DNA of 64,000 bases from Rhinopithecus roxellana (Eukaryota > Chordata > Mammalia > Primates > Cercopithecidae). A program made the translations under genes and the position numbers. The notes under the pieces are model-generated. The model ran no database searches. It was not told where the DNA came from and saw only the letters and a program-made list of their open reading frames with translations. Below are positions 60,585 to 64,000 of the stretch, one piece after another. Location of the stretch: NCBI RefSeq assembly GCF_007565055.1, contig NC_044558.1, positions 128,514,235-128,578,234 of the forward strand, in the 5' to 3' direction. The stretch's first letter is position 1. Each line of letters starts with the position of its first letter.

Positions 60585-63381
60585 AACTTCATTGAAGATC
60601 AGGTGTGTGACGGGTTTTAGGTGTGCAACTTTGTTTCTGGGTTCTCTATTCTGTTCCTTTAGTCTATGTGCCTGTTTTTGAACCAGTACTATGCTGTTTG
60701 GTTACTATGGCCTTTTAGTATAGTTTGATATCAGGTAATGAGGTAATGGAATGACTCTCACTTTGTTCCTTATGCTTAGGATTGCTTTGACTACTCAGTC
60801 TCTTTTTTCGTGTTGAATTTTACAATAGTTTTATTCTAATTCAATGAAAAATGATGCTGGTTGTTTGATAAGAATACCATTGAATTTGTGGATTGCTTTG
60901 GGCAGTACAGACAGGTTAATGATAATTTTTCCACCAATCCATGAGAATAGAATATTTTTCCACTTGTTGGTGTCGCCTATAATTTCTTTCATTGGGGTTC
61001 GCATTTATCCTAGTAGAGATCCTTCACTTCTTTGATTTAAATGTATTGCTAGGTATTTAATTTATTGTGGTTATTCTAAGTGGAATTGCATTCTCGATTT
61101 GGGTATCAGTTTAACTGTTATTGGTGTATAGAAATGCTACTAAGTTTTTTCCATTGGTTTTGTATTGTGAAACTTTATTAAAGTATGTTATCAGTTCTAG
61201 GAGCCTTTTGGCAGAGTCGTTAAGGTTTTTGAGATATAGAATCATATCACAGTGCAGAGAGATAATATGAGTTCATTTCCTATTTTTCATGTTTTACTTC
61301 TGTCTCTTTCCTGATTGATCTGTCTAGGATTTCCAGTAGTATGTTGAATAAGAGTGGTGAGAATGGGCATTCATGCCTTGTTCCTGTTCTTAAGAAGAAT
61401 ACTTCCAGCTTTTGCCCATTTTATATGATGTTGGCTATGGTTTTATCATAATGGCTCTTATTATTTTGAGCTATGCTCCTTCAATGCCCAGTCTGTTGAA
61501 GAACTTTATCATAAAGGGATGGTGGATTTTACTGAAAGCTCTTTCTACATCTGTTGAAAAGCTCATATACTGTTTATTCTAAATTCAATGTATGTAGTGA
61601 ATCACATTTATTGATTTGTGTATGCTGAACCATCCTTACATCTCAAAAATAAAACCTACTTGGTCGTGATGAATTAACTTTTTGATGTGCTGCTGGATTC
61701 AGTTTGCTGGTGTTTTGTTGAGGAATTTTGCATCTATGTTCATCAGGGATATTGGCCTGTTGGTTTGTTATTGTTGCTGTGTCTTGCTAGATTTTGGTAC
61801 CAGGATGATTCTGGCTTCAAAAAATGAGTTAAGAAAGAATCCTTCTTCCTCAATTTTTCAGAATAATTTCAGTACAGTGGGTACTCGCTCTTTTTTGTAT
61901 TTCCAGTAGAATTTGGCTATGAATGCATTTGGTCCAGGGCTTTTATTGATAGGGAGGTTTTTTCAGTACTGATTCAAATTTGGAACTCCGTATTGGTGTT
62001 CAGGGTTTCAATGACTTCTTCATTTAGTCATGGATGGTTGTGTGTTTCCAGGAGAATGAGAATGACCCAATTAATACATGGTCCCTCTTTGCACACTAGT
62101 GAAGGCCTGAAAGTGATGTAATATTAGAACCCTGAAAAGAATTCTGTCTACCACAAGACATAATCTACATTATACTGGCAATGACTATGCCATTTGGGGG
62201 CTACTGCAAAGTTTTTATTATTTATTTATTTATTTTTTACTAAATCCTCGATAATGAACCATCACTTCTTAAAACAGTGTTCTTTGTACCAAACCTTAGT
62301 TTTATTGACCACTACACTTGTTCCATAAAAAATTCTTCTATATTATTCCTAGTGGAAAAAAATAGTAAGAACTGTAAGTTTGGCAGAACTGTACTTGTAT
62401 AGATTTAAATTCTTCTACAATTCTTCCTTCAATAATTGGTCTTTAGTATTAATAGATTCAAGGTGAGCCTCCCTTAAACTTTTGCCTAGATTTAGAACAG
62501 AATTTATTAAAGCCACCTATCTACATAAACTGTCCAACTGATTAAAAATCTGAAATCACTTGTTTCTACATTTTCCACTTCTGTGCTCTAAACACTAGTG
62601 GGGCATTCTGTTGTGTTTAATGTCTCTGGTAATAATATCATCTGTCATTATGTCCTTGGATTTTGTGTATGCCTGCTAAATTAAAATTTTAACATCTCTA
62701 CCTGCCTCTATTTTTCCTGAACTCAGTGCCATTTTCATGGGTGACTCCAGTTAAATTTTGATTCCTCCCAAACTGCTATATTATCTGAATTCTTTGGGTA
62801 ATTCCTCTTCAGAGCATGTCTCTGAAACTAAGAAATTATCCAAAAGATAATCTCTGTTCTGCAGAGAGTAAAAGGGAATGGAAAATAATTATTAAAGAGA
62901 ATCTACAGACATAAGAAAATTATAGACAGAGTTCTAAACACTAACTTCTTTGTTTCTTAATTTTAAAATTAAGAATGAACTAAATGTCAATCATGAATTA
63001 CATTTTCTTATATAGAAAGAAATCCAAAAAACTATTTTACATTTTATCTGTTCAGCAACTGTATTTTTAGAATCTTCATAAACTGTAAATATATTAGTTT
63101 GAACAAGTGAGACTTCACTGGATATAATGCAATGTATTTGCAGCACTGTTGTGTCTTCCAAATTTCTTATGTCATATTTTATACACAACATTTCAGGTGT
63201 TTCATAACTGTAGTTGTTTGGAAGTAACTGGTCTCCAGAACAGAAATCACTCAGCCCATTTGGGTGAATGCCCAAGAGGTGATGCTTGTATAACGAAATT
63301 TTACTTTTTTGTTGCAATACAAGTCTTGAATTTATTTTTCTCTGCACTTGGAGGCACCTCATATTTCATGCTGATTGTTAA
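19618..63381 (+). CDS. SLCO1B1: OATP1B1 bile-acid/drug uptake transporter, exons 3-12 (partial gene)
   Basis: A 12-TM solute carrier of the OATP family that in primates sits in the sinusoidal membrane of hepatocytes and takes up bilirubin conjugates, bile acids, steroid sulfates and statins without sodium. Ten exons with AG/GT borders join into an open frame of 1598 bases equal to c.85-c.1682 of the human gene. Visible family marks are Arg57, the OATP signature Asp251-x-Arg-Trp254 to Trp258-Trp259 in exon 8, Lys361, and the cysteine-rich Kazal-like extracellular loop (Cys459 to Cys506) across exons 11-12. By my recall about 44 of some 530 residues differ from human OATP1B1, near the known human-monkey distance, whereas OATP1B3 differs much more. 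Start codon and C-terminus (exons 2, 13-15) are outside the window. SLCO1B7 is the main alternative, since it lies next to SLCO1B1 and shares the exon lengths. Confidence 0.86.
19760..20831. other. Intron 3, left part, unassigned
   Basis: No repeat or exon recognised; a few T runs. Open frames here are short and lack splice context. Confidence 0.5.
20832..21146 (-). mobile_element. Young Alu (AluYRa-like), minus strand
   Basis: T tract followed by a nearly undamaged reverse-complement Alu ending gcgcccggcc. The core duplication ggaagctct lies at 20823-20831 and 21150-21158. It lies in intron 3, opposite to the gene, about 520 bp before exon 4. Confidence 0.9.
21147..21665. other. Intron 3, right part, unassigned
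   Basis: Right target duplication of the Alu, then single-copy-looking intron up to the exon 4 acceptor. No repeat or exon recognised. Confidence 0.5.
21666..21798 (+). CDS. SLCO1B1: SLCO1B1 exon 4
   Basis: 133 bp, residues 76-120. The acceptor is cttcctag and the donor a perfect GTAAGT. It encodes the rest of TM2, the short loop with Lys-Leu-His-Arg-Pro-Lys, and TM3. Apart from the last, split codon (CA|T, His120; Tyr in human as recalled) the translation looks identical to human OATP1B1. Confidence 0.92.
21799..23034. other. Intron 4, left part, unassigned
   Basis: A short GAA/AAG-rich patch at 22390-22420; otherwise nothing recognised. Confidence 0.5.
23035..23340 (+). repeat. LINE L2 3' end
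   Basis: Diverged L2 text: 'ttcatcttcaaggtttg', 'tcttctctgatctcttccc', 'attccttaagtacaaaa', then 'gcataatgcctggaatacag'. A 142-codon open frame across it (22825-23253) is by chance. Confidence 0.6.
23341..23869. other. Intron 4, right part, unassigned
   Basis: Single-copy-looking sequence up to the exon 5 acceptor. Confidence 0.5.
23870..23991 (+). CDS. SLCO1B1: SLCO1B1 exon 5
   Basis: 122 bp, residues 120-161, the extracellular loop between TM3 and TM4. It contains N-linked sequons Asn134-Ser-Thr and Asn151-Arg-Thr. Codon 130 (23898-23900) is GAT, Asp, the site of human N130D. Pro155 is kept. The acceptor is ttcttacag, and a second AG lies six bases inside the exon. The donor is GTAAGA. 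Confidence 0.9.
24146..24360. mobile_element. Tigger-family non-autonomous DNA element
   Basis: Begins cagttgaccctttaacaaca and ends in a decayed inverse of it (acaagggatgacta), the terminal inverted repeat typical of Tigger-derived elements. About 215 bp, no transposase. It lies in intron 5. Confidence 0.7.
24361..25162. other. Intron 5, middle, unassigned
   Basis: Very AT-rich sequence without recognised elements. Confidence 0.5.
25163..25516 (+). mobile_element. THE1/MST-type MaLR solo LTR
   Basis: Runs from tgatatggcttgactgtgtc to gactaataca, with the diagnostic 'gattgtgaggccccccagcc' and 'aaattacccagtctcaggta' words. About 354 bp, as expected for the family. Solo; no internal region. 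Confidence 0.88.
25667..25813 (+). CDS. SLCO1B1: SLCO1B1 exon 6
   Basis: 147 bp, residues 161-210: TM4, the conserved Gly-Asn-Met-Leu-Arg-Gly-Ile-Gly stretch, and the following loop. Codon 174 (25705-25707) is GTG, Val, the site of human V174A. The acceptor is ctacatag and the donor GTAATG. A longer open frame that reads through both borders here is an artefact of the unspliced sequence. Confidence 0.93.
26013..26111 (+). CDS. SLCO1B1: SLCO1B1 exon 7
   Basis: 99 bp, residues 210-243, TM5 region. The acceptor is atattttcag and the donor a perfect GTAAGT. It lies only 199 bp after exon 6, while the next exon is 17.6 kb away. Confidence 0.93.
26112..27229. other. Intron 7, left end, unassigned
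   Basis: No named repeat; contains pyrimidine-rich text and a 'cttggcatatggcaacattcag' phrase near 26582 that hints at an old LINE 3' end. Confidence 0.45.
27230..27610 (+). repeat. Possible L2-like fragment
   Basis: 'gagaagccttacttcaccac' and 'accacatgacagaatgacatg' echo L2 3' ends. Weak match by eye. Confidence 0.35.
27611..29065. other. Intron 7, unassigned
   Basis: AT-rich sequence; an open frame at 28667-28951 has no splice context or recognisable protein and is treated as chance. Confidence 0.5.
30263..30405. repeat. Compound (TA)n/(TG)n microsatellite
   Basis: Alternating TATA, ACAC and TGTG runs just before the AluJ tail. It produces short open frames of Tyr/Ile/Cys/Val repeats that are not genes. 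Confidence 0.92.
30406..30688 (-). mobile_element. AluJ, minus strand
   Basis: Old reverse-complement Alu ('tttgagactgcatcttactctg' in pieces, 'ttgcccaggctgatctcaaac', 'tcaagtgatcctcccacc'), matching AluJ rather than AluS or AluY. Confidence 0.85.
33340..35789 (+). mobile_element. Tigger1 DNA transposon, decayed
   Basis: Characteristic Tigger1 text: 'tgaacagttcctctctccag', 'tatgccagcaggcacaaaat', 'aatgcagatgaaagtg', 'agaacatcataaaag', and the pyrimidine-rich 'cctcctccacctcttccacc' near the transposase C-terminus. The pogo-like transposase frame is broken by many stops and indels. Both ends are damaged: the left abuts the L1, the right is cut by an MST LTR at 35790. Confidence 0.85.
34812..34874 (+). 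mobile_element. Ultra-short L1 3' end insertion (~63 bp)
   Basis: About 40 bp of L1 3' terminus ('gcacatgtaccctagaactt' then aaagtataat) plus an A tail sit inside the Tigger1, flanked by perfect 13-bp duplications aaagaaaatcctg (34799-34811 and 34875-34887). Confidence 0.92.
35790..36005 (+). mobile_element. Partial THE1/MST-type LTR
   Basis: Starts tgatatgatttagatctgtg and keeps 'gaggtgggacctggtgggag' and 'gaattctcatgagat' words, then stops about 150 bp short of a full LTR where L1 sequence begins. Confidence 0.82.
36006..37290 (-). mobile_element. Old L1 3' end(s), minus strand
   Basis: L1 3' UTR and last part of ORF2 on the minus strand ('ctgaataatattccattgta', 'gtgggattgctgggtcatat') to 36750, then after an Alu a further L1 3' UTR-like stretch ('gaaacacttaacatctactc') to about 37290. 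The order suggests two L1 pieces. Confidence 0.7.
36750..37033 (-). mobile_element. AluS, minus strand
   Basis: T tract and complete reverse-complement Alu with 'ttggccaggctggtctc', the AluS word; moderate divergence. Confidence 0.9.
37291..37840. other. Unassigned segment, LTR-like, with (GA)n
   Basis: Contains a 54-bp GA repeat, an AATAAA at 37656-37661 followed by GC-richer text ('cagcaccagcttattgggac'), unlike the AT-rich surroundings. This could be the R-U5 part of an endogenous retroviral LTR in + orientation, but I cannot name a family. Confidence 0.4.
37518..37571. repeat. (GA)27 microsatellite
   Basis: Perfect dinucleotide run of 54 bases. Confidence 0.97.
38854..38878. repeat. (TG)n microsatellite
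   Basis: About twelve TG units inside the old L1. Confidence 0.95.
40640..40740. mobile_element. Tigger-derived fragment inside the L1
   Basis: 'taagagacttgagcatcctt' and 'ggtatccatagggagtccta' match the conserved terminal parts of Tigger-derived elements as I recall; about 100 bp. Confidence 0.55.
40940..41842 (-). mobile_element. MST/THE1 MaLR element: internal fragment plus one LTR
   Basis: The LTR (41441-41842, minus strand) reads tgtgttaggccattctggca to accatatca in reverse. To its left about 500 bp resembles the MST/THE1 internal region ('aaattttccaaacttttatg', 'gcttagaaatttcttccat'). In element orientation the LTR is the 5' one; the 3' LTR is missing. No coding capacity. Confidence 0.75.
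42966..43667. other. End of intron 7 before exon 8
   Basis: No element recognised. Ends in a T-rich acceptor tract. Confidence 0.5.
43668..43910 (+). CDS. SLCO1B1: SLCO1B1 exon 8
   Basis: 243 bp, residues 243-324. It carries the OATP superfamily signature at the edge of TM6 (Asp251, Arg253, Trp254, Gly256, Ala257, Trp258, Trp259), then TM6 and the long cytoplasmic loop, rich in Lys, Asn and Thr. The acceptor is tattctag and the donor a perfect GTAAGT. Several Asn-x-Thr triplets here face the cytoplasm and should not be glycosylated. Confidence 0.93.
43911..44254. other. Intron 8, left end, unassigned
   Basis: Nothing recognised; the reading frame stays open for 47 codons past exon 8 by chance. 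Confidence 0.5.
44255..44760 (+). repeat. Ancient mammalian repeat, related to 17881-18560
   Basis: 'atttattcaacaaatggtac', 'aactgtactatgccctgg', 'gacttggcagcagtcag' recall the same very old family as the copy in intron 2. Confidence 0.4.
44761..46470. other. Intron 8, middle, unassigned
   Basis: AT-rich; no named repeat or splice-bordered frame. Confidence 0.5.
46484..46804 (-). mobile_element. AluS, minus strand
   Basis: Tail converted to (TTTG)n, then complete reverse-complement Alu ending in ggcc. Short duplication ttcacttt at 46476-46483 and 46805-46812. Confidence 0.9.
46813..47245. other. End of intron 8, with a tandem duplication
   Basis: Contains a (GAAT)n patch near 46871-46886 and a 35-bp tandem duplication at 47068-47137; otherwise unassigned. 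Confidence 0.6.
47068..47137. repeat. 35-bp tandem duplication
   Basis: Two adjacent copies (47068-47102, 47103-47137) starting tgtggtattgcagactattc, differing at about three bases. Confidence 0.95.
47246..47410 (+). CDS. SLCO1B1: SLCO1B1 exon 9
   Basis: 165 bp, residues 324-379, TM7 and the loop after it, with Lys361, a residue known to affect OATP1B1 transport. The acceptor is ttttatag and the donor GTAAGA. About 110 bp upstream lies a 35-bp tandem duplication. Confidence 0.93.
47411..48620. other. Intron 9, left part, unassigned
   Basis: AT-rich; no recognised element. Confidence 0.5.
48621..49125 (+). mobile_element. L1PA-type 3' fragment, plus strand
   Basis: 5'-truncated L1: the ORF2 tail ('ccatggaatactatgcagcc') and 3' UTR ('acacaccgggcctgttgcgg', 'cacatgtatctcagaactt'). 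Frames broken. It ends about 105 bp before exon 10. Confidence 0.9.
49231..49426 (+). CDS. SLCO1B1: SLCO1B1 exon 10
   Basis: 196 bp, residues 379-444, TM8 to TM9 and the start of the big extracellular loop, including Asn432. The polypyrimidine tract before ttttctag is long and strong. The donor GTTTGT departs from consensus at +3 and +4, so this is the weakest splice donor in the window. Confidence 0.9.
49427..49629. other. Intron 10, left end, unassigned
   Basis: Short stretch without recognised elements. Confidence 0.5.
49630..49812 (+). repeat. MIR SINE
   Basis: 'ccttattttatgaatgggaa', 'gtaaggcttagagaaatac' and 'attacacagctagcattg' follow the MIR core, ending in 'ctcttagtcttaaccatcac'. 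Diverged, as expected for this age. Confidence 0.8.
49813..50582. other. Intron 10, middle, mostly unassigned
   Basis: Possible MIR scrap near 50478-50535 ('ttgacattattatctatgac'); otherwise nothing. Confidence 0.4.
50583..50911 (-). mobile_element. MaLR-type LTR, minus strand
   Basis: 'tgtcttagtccatttaggct' start, 'tggtgtctggggagggccca' and 'catcctcatgaccttatcac' words match the same LTR group as 18594-18970. Confidence 0.6.
50912..51782. other. End of intron 10, unassigned
   Basis: Contains a long pyrimidine-rich stretch (51660-51760, mostly CTT and CTC) before exon 11; the minus-strand frame across it, rich in Glu and Lys, is low-complexity. Confidence 0.6.
51783..51948 (+). CDS. SLCO1B1: SLCO1B1 exon 11 (Kazal-like loop)
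   Basis: 166 bp, residues 444-499, the extracellular loop between TM9 and TM10. Cysteines at 459, 463, 465, 474, 485 and 489 form the Kazal-like disulfide pattern needed for surface expression in OATPs. Gly488 is kept. The acceptor is tatttccag; the exon ends at ATA before a consensus GTGAGT donor. Confidence 0.92.
51949..53065. other. Intron 11, left part, unassigned
   Basis: No named repeat. A 105-codon open frame at 52483-52800 has no recognisable domain or splice context. Confidence 0.5.
53979..54201 (-). other. L1 3' UTR with purine-rich tract
   Basis: On the + strand it contains the cctcccccctcccc run, i.e. the G-rich polypurine tract of L1 3' UTRs, and on the minus strand ends with an AATAAA just before the tail. 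Confidence 0.88.
54202..58029 (-). CDS. L1 ORF2p endonuclease-reverse transcriptase
   Basis: 1275 residues, the full length of human ORF2p. It nicks target DNA and primes reverse transcription of L1 RNA (target-primed reverse transcription). The N-terminal AP-like endonuclease keeps Asn14, Glu43, the Gly-Asp-Phe-Asn motif near 145 and Ser-Asp-His-Ser near 228-231. The reverse transcriptase keeps Phe-Ala-Asp-Asp near 700-703. The C-terminal Cys-His motif is Cys1130, Cys1134, His1142, Cys1147. It starts 63 bp after the ORF1 stop, consistent with reinitiation. No internal stop or frameshift; activity itself is an inference. Confidence 0.96.
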   Translation of the reverse strand: MAGSSSHITILTLNVNGLNAPIKRHRLANWIKSQDPSVCCIQETHLTCRDIHRLKIKGWRKIYQANGEQKKAGVAILVSDKTDFKPSKIKRDKEGHYIMVKGSIQQEELTLLNIYAPNTGAPRFIKQVLRDLQRDLDSHTIIMGDFNTPLSTLDRSTRQKVNKDIQELNSSLHQADLIDIYRTLHPKSTEYTFFSAPHRTYSKIDHIIGSKVLLSKCKRTEIITNCLSDHSAIKLELRTKKLNQNRSTTWKLNNLLLNDYWVHNEMKAEIKMFFETNENKDTTYQNLWDTFKAVCRGKFIALNAHKRKQERSKIDTLTSQLKELERQEQSHSKASRRQEITKIRAELKEIETQKTLQKINESRSWFFEKINKIDRPLARLIKKKRERNQIDAIKNDKGDITTDPTEIQTTIREYYKRLYANQLENLEEMDNFLDTYTLPRLNQEEVESLNRPIAGSEIEATINSLPTKKSPGPDGFTAEFYQRYKEELVPFLLKLFQSIEKEGILPNSFYEANIILIPKPGRDTTKKENFRPISLMNIDAKILNKILANRIQQHIKKLIHHDQVGFIPGMQGWFNIRKSINVIQHINRTKDKNHMIVSIDAEKAFDKIQQPFMLKTLNKFGIDGTYLKIIRAIYDKPTANIILNGQKLEKFPLKTGTRQGCPLSPLLFNIVLEVLARAIRQEKEIKGIQLGKEEVKLSLFADDMIVYLENPIVSAQNLLKLISNFSKVSGYKINVQKSQAFLYTSNRQAESQIRNELPFTIASKRIKYLGIQLTRDVKDLFKENYKPLLSEIKEDTNKWKNIPCSWIGRINIVKMAILPKVIYRFNAIPIKLPMTFFTELEKTALKFIWNQKRARIAKTILSQKDKAGGVTLPDFKLYYKATVTKTAWYWYQNRDIDQWNRTESSEIIPHIYSHLIFDKPERNKKWGKDSLFNKWCWENWLAISRKLKLDPFLTPYTKINSRWIRDLNVRPNTIKTLEENLGSTIQDIGMGKDFMSKTPKATAAKAKIDKWDLIKLKSFCTAKETTIRVNRQPTEWEKIFATYSSDKGLISRIYKELKQIYEKKTNNPIKKWGKDMNRHFSKEDIHTANRHMKKCSSSLAIREMQIKTTMRYHLTPVRMAIIKKSGNNRCWRGCGEIGTLLHCWWDCKLVQPLWKTVWQFLKDLELDVPYDPAIPLLGIYPKDYKLVYYKDTCTRMFIAALFTIAKTWNQPKCPSVTDWIKKMWHIYTMEYYAAIKKDEFASFVGTWMQLETIILSKLSQEEKTKHRMFSLIGGN
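58093..59109 (-). CDS. L1 ORF1p RNA-binding chaperone
   Basis: 338 residues, the same length as human ORF1p. It forms trimers that coat L1 RNA and act as nucleic-acid chaperone in cytoplasmic ribonucleoprotein particles. A basic N-terminus (Met-Gly-Lys-Lys-Gln) is followed by a heptad-rich coiled coil at about 50-150, then the RRM (about 157-252, with 'NLRLIGVPES' and 'RATPRHIIARF') and the C-terminal domain, ending Lys-Met. The RRM and CTD are close to human as recalled; the coiled coil is strongly different, as known between primate L1 lineages. Intact from start to stop. Confidence 0.96.
   Translation of the reverse strand: MGKKQGRKAGNSKNKSASPPAKERSPSPATDQSWSENDLDERREEGFSPSNLSELKEELRTQRKETKNLEKRVEELTARLINAEKIINEMTEMKTMTREIRDKCTSFSNRLDQLEERVSAIEDQMNEMKREEKPKEKRRKRNEQSLQEVWDYVKRPNLRLIGVPESEGENGTKLENTLQDIIQENFPNLVGQANIQIQEIQRTPQRYSSRRATPRHIIARFTKVEMKEKILRAAREKGRVTHKGKPIRLTADLSAETLQARREWGPIFNVLKEKNFQPRISYPAKLSFISEGEIKSFTDKQMLRDFVTTRPALQETLKEALNMERNNRYQPSQKLGKM
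59110..60143 (-). promoter_or_regulatory. L1 5' UTR with internal promoter
   Basis: About 1.03 kb, the most CpG-rich part of the window. It starts (minus strand) with GGGGGCGGAGCAAGATGGCC, containing the YY1 site that sets the L1 start. Its opposite strand would hold the L1 antisense promoter, pointing along the sense direction of SLCO1B1. Confidence 0.85.
59700..59744 (+). pseudogene. L1 ORF0 remnant (14 codons)
   Basis: Antisense ATG lying 443 bp inside the L1 5' end, where primate ORF0 starts. It reads Met-Ala-Gly-Ala-Pro-Pro-Pro and meets TAG at 59742-59744 after 14 codons. In human the frame is about 70 codons as I recall. Confidence 0.6.
60532..60581. repeat. T50 homopolymer inside the old L1
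   Basis: Fifty uninterrupted T replace a short T/G stretch of the L1 consensus, with no flanking duplication. Confidence 0.95.
62053..63196. other. End of intron 11, unassigned
   Basis: AT-rich sequence with a (TTTA) patch near 62219-62236; ends at the exon 12 acceptor. No other element recognised. Confidence 0.5.
63197..63381 (+). CDS. SLCO1B1: SLCO1B1 exon 12
   Basis: 185 bp, residues 500-561: the end of the cysteine-rich loop (Cys504, Cys506) with sequons Asn503-Cys-Ser and Asn516-His-Ser, then TM10. The acceptor is caacatttcag and the donor GTAAGT. It is separated from exon 11 by 11.2 kb, over half of it one young L1. About seven residues differ from human as recalled, the most divergent exon in the window. 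Confidence 0.92.
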
Positions 63382-64000
63382 GTAAGTATGACTTTTAAAA
63401 ACATTTTCATATGCATGAGACTATAAACACACCTAATGACCTAATGATATGCATATTTTTATATAATATACTGGGATTCAAATTCATATTTTGTCAAATT
63501 TTAATTTTCTGAGAATTCATTTTATTAAAATTACTATGAACTCTCAAGGCCATAATTAATAATTTTGCCTCTAATTTTTCCATTAAGAAGTCCAGATTCC
63601 ATACTTTCTTCTCTTACTAAGAAGCTGATGACATAGATCGGCAATTGCCTCAGTTGTAAAAGAATCTCCCTAGGATTCTAAAAGAACCTTTTGAATTTTG
63701 AGTTGCCTTGCATCCTAATGGGTCTGTCAGGGTAAATCTATTGATTTCACTAAAATAAAGCATTTGAAAACTACATAGAAAATATGCTCCATTTGATAAT
63801 AACATTCCAAAGCTTTTAATCCACACACAGCATGACTTTTATAATATCCTTGTAGAAAAATAAGAAAATCCACAGAAGAATTCATTCTTTTCTTGGTTCA
63901 TTAGAAAAGATACAATGCTTGATGAATATTATATGGTAAATGAAGCCAATAAGATACTTGTTGTCGTACAACTTTCAAAATTACAGGAAAGACTGGTGTG
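63382..64000. other. Start of intron 12, unassigned
   Basis: Intronic sequence after exon 12; nothing recognised before the window ends. Confidence 0.5.

Larger units (their letters stand above)
53066..62052 (-). mobile_element. Older L1PA/PB-type L1, split in two by a younger L1
   Basis: Left part 53066-53930 holds the 3' UTR and end of ORF2; right part 60144-62052 continues ORF2 in the same order and orientation, from 'ttagtcctgtgttagatgca' to the 'gcatttggtccagggctttt' region. 5'-truncated inside ORF2. Stops and frameshifts show it is dead. Removing 53931-60143 and one 11-bp repeat restores a continuous element. Confidence 0.88.

Overview
This is mammalian, primate nuclear DNA: AT-rich, with consensus GT-AG introns and dense Alu, L1, MaLR, Tigger, MIR and L2 repeats. 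Several young Alus carry the 'gctcaagcctgtaatccc' start and 'gagatccggccactgcac' right arm that I associate with the AluYRa lineage of Old World monkeys. A full-length L1 has an ORF1 coiled coil unlike the human one as I recall it. The likely source is therefore a cercopithecid monkey (macaque, baboon or relative), not human.

The only host gene is on the + strand: an organic anion transporting polypeptide, best called SLCO1B1 (OATP1B1, hepatic uptake transporter). Ten consecutive coding exons are present and intact (19618-19759, 21666-21798, 23870-23991, 25667-25813, 26013-26111, 43668-43910, 47246-47410, 49231-49426, 51783-51948, 63197-63381). Together they hold 1598 coding bases, c.85 to c.1682 in human SLCO1B1 numbering (exons 3-12), with no stop or frameshift. 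The start-codon exon lies upstream of the window and the last three exons downstream. Liver-type paralogues (SLCO1B3, SLCO1B7) share this exon plan. I prefer SLCO1B1 because of residue-level resemblance and exon spacing recalled from the human gene.

Layout: 1-19617 is intron 2, made of Alus, an L1 + copy at 6109-8545 invaded by a young truncated L1, MaLR LTRs, an old L1 on the minus strand at about 13600-17395, and a processed retrocopy at 15545-16124. 19618-26111 is an exon-rich block (exons 3-7). 26112-43667 is the 17.6-kb intron 7, almost wall-to-wall nested transposons: a 4-kb L1, a Tigger1 DNA transposon, MaLR elements, and a second L1 carrying an MST/THE1 insertion. 43668-51948 holds exons 8-11. 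51949-63196 is intron 11, which contains an older L1 split by a complete, open L1 (53931-60143, minus strand) with 11-bp target-site duplications.

I found no new biological system such as a gene cluster, CRISPR array or unknown operon. The items most worth a second look are the apparently competent L1 and its position upstream of exon 12, the unidentified retrocopy, the monkey residues at OATP1B1 pharmacogenetic sites (Asp130, Val174) and an extra N-glycosylation sequon at Asn151. All family names were assigned by eye from memory; no database search was run.
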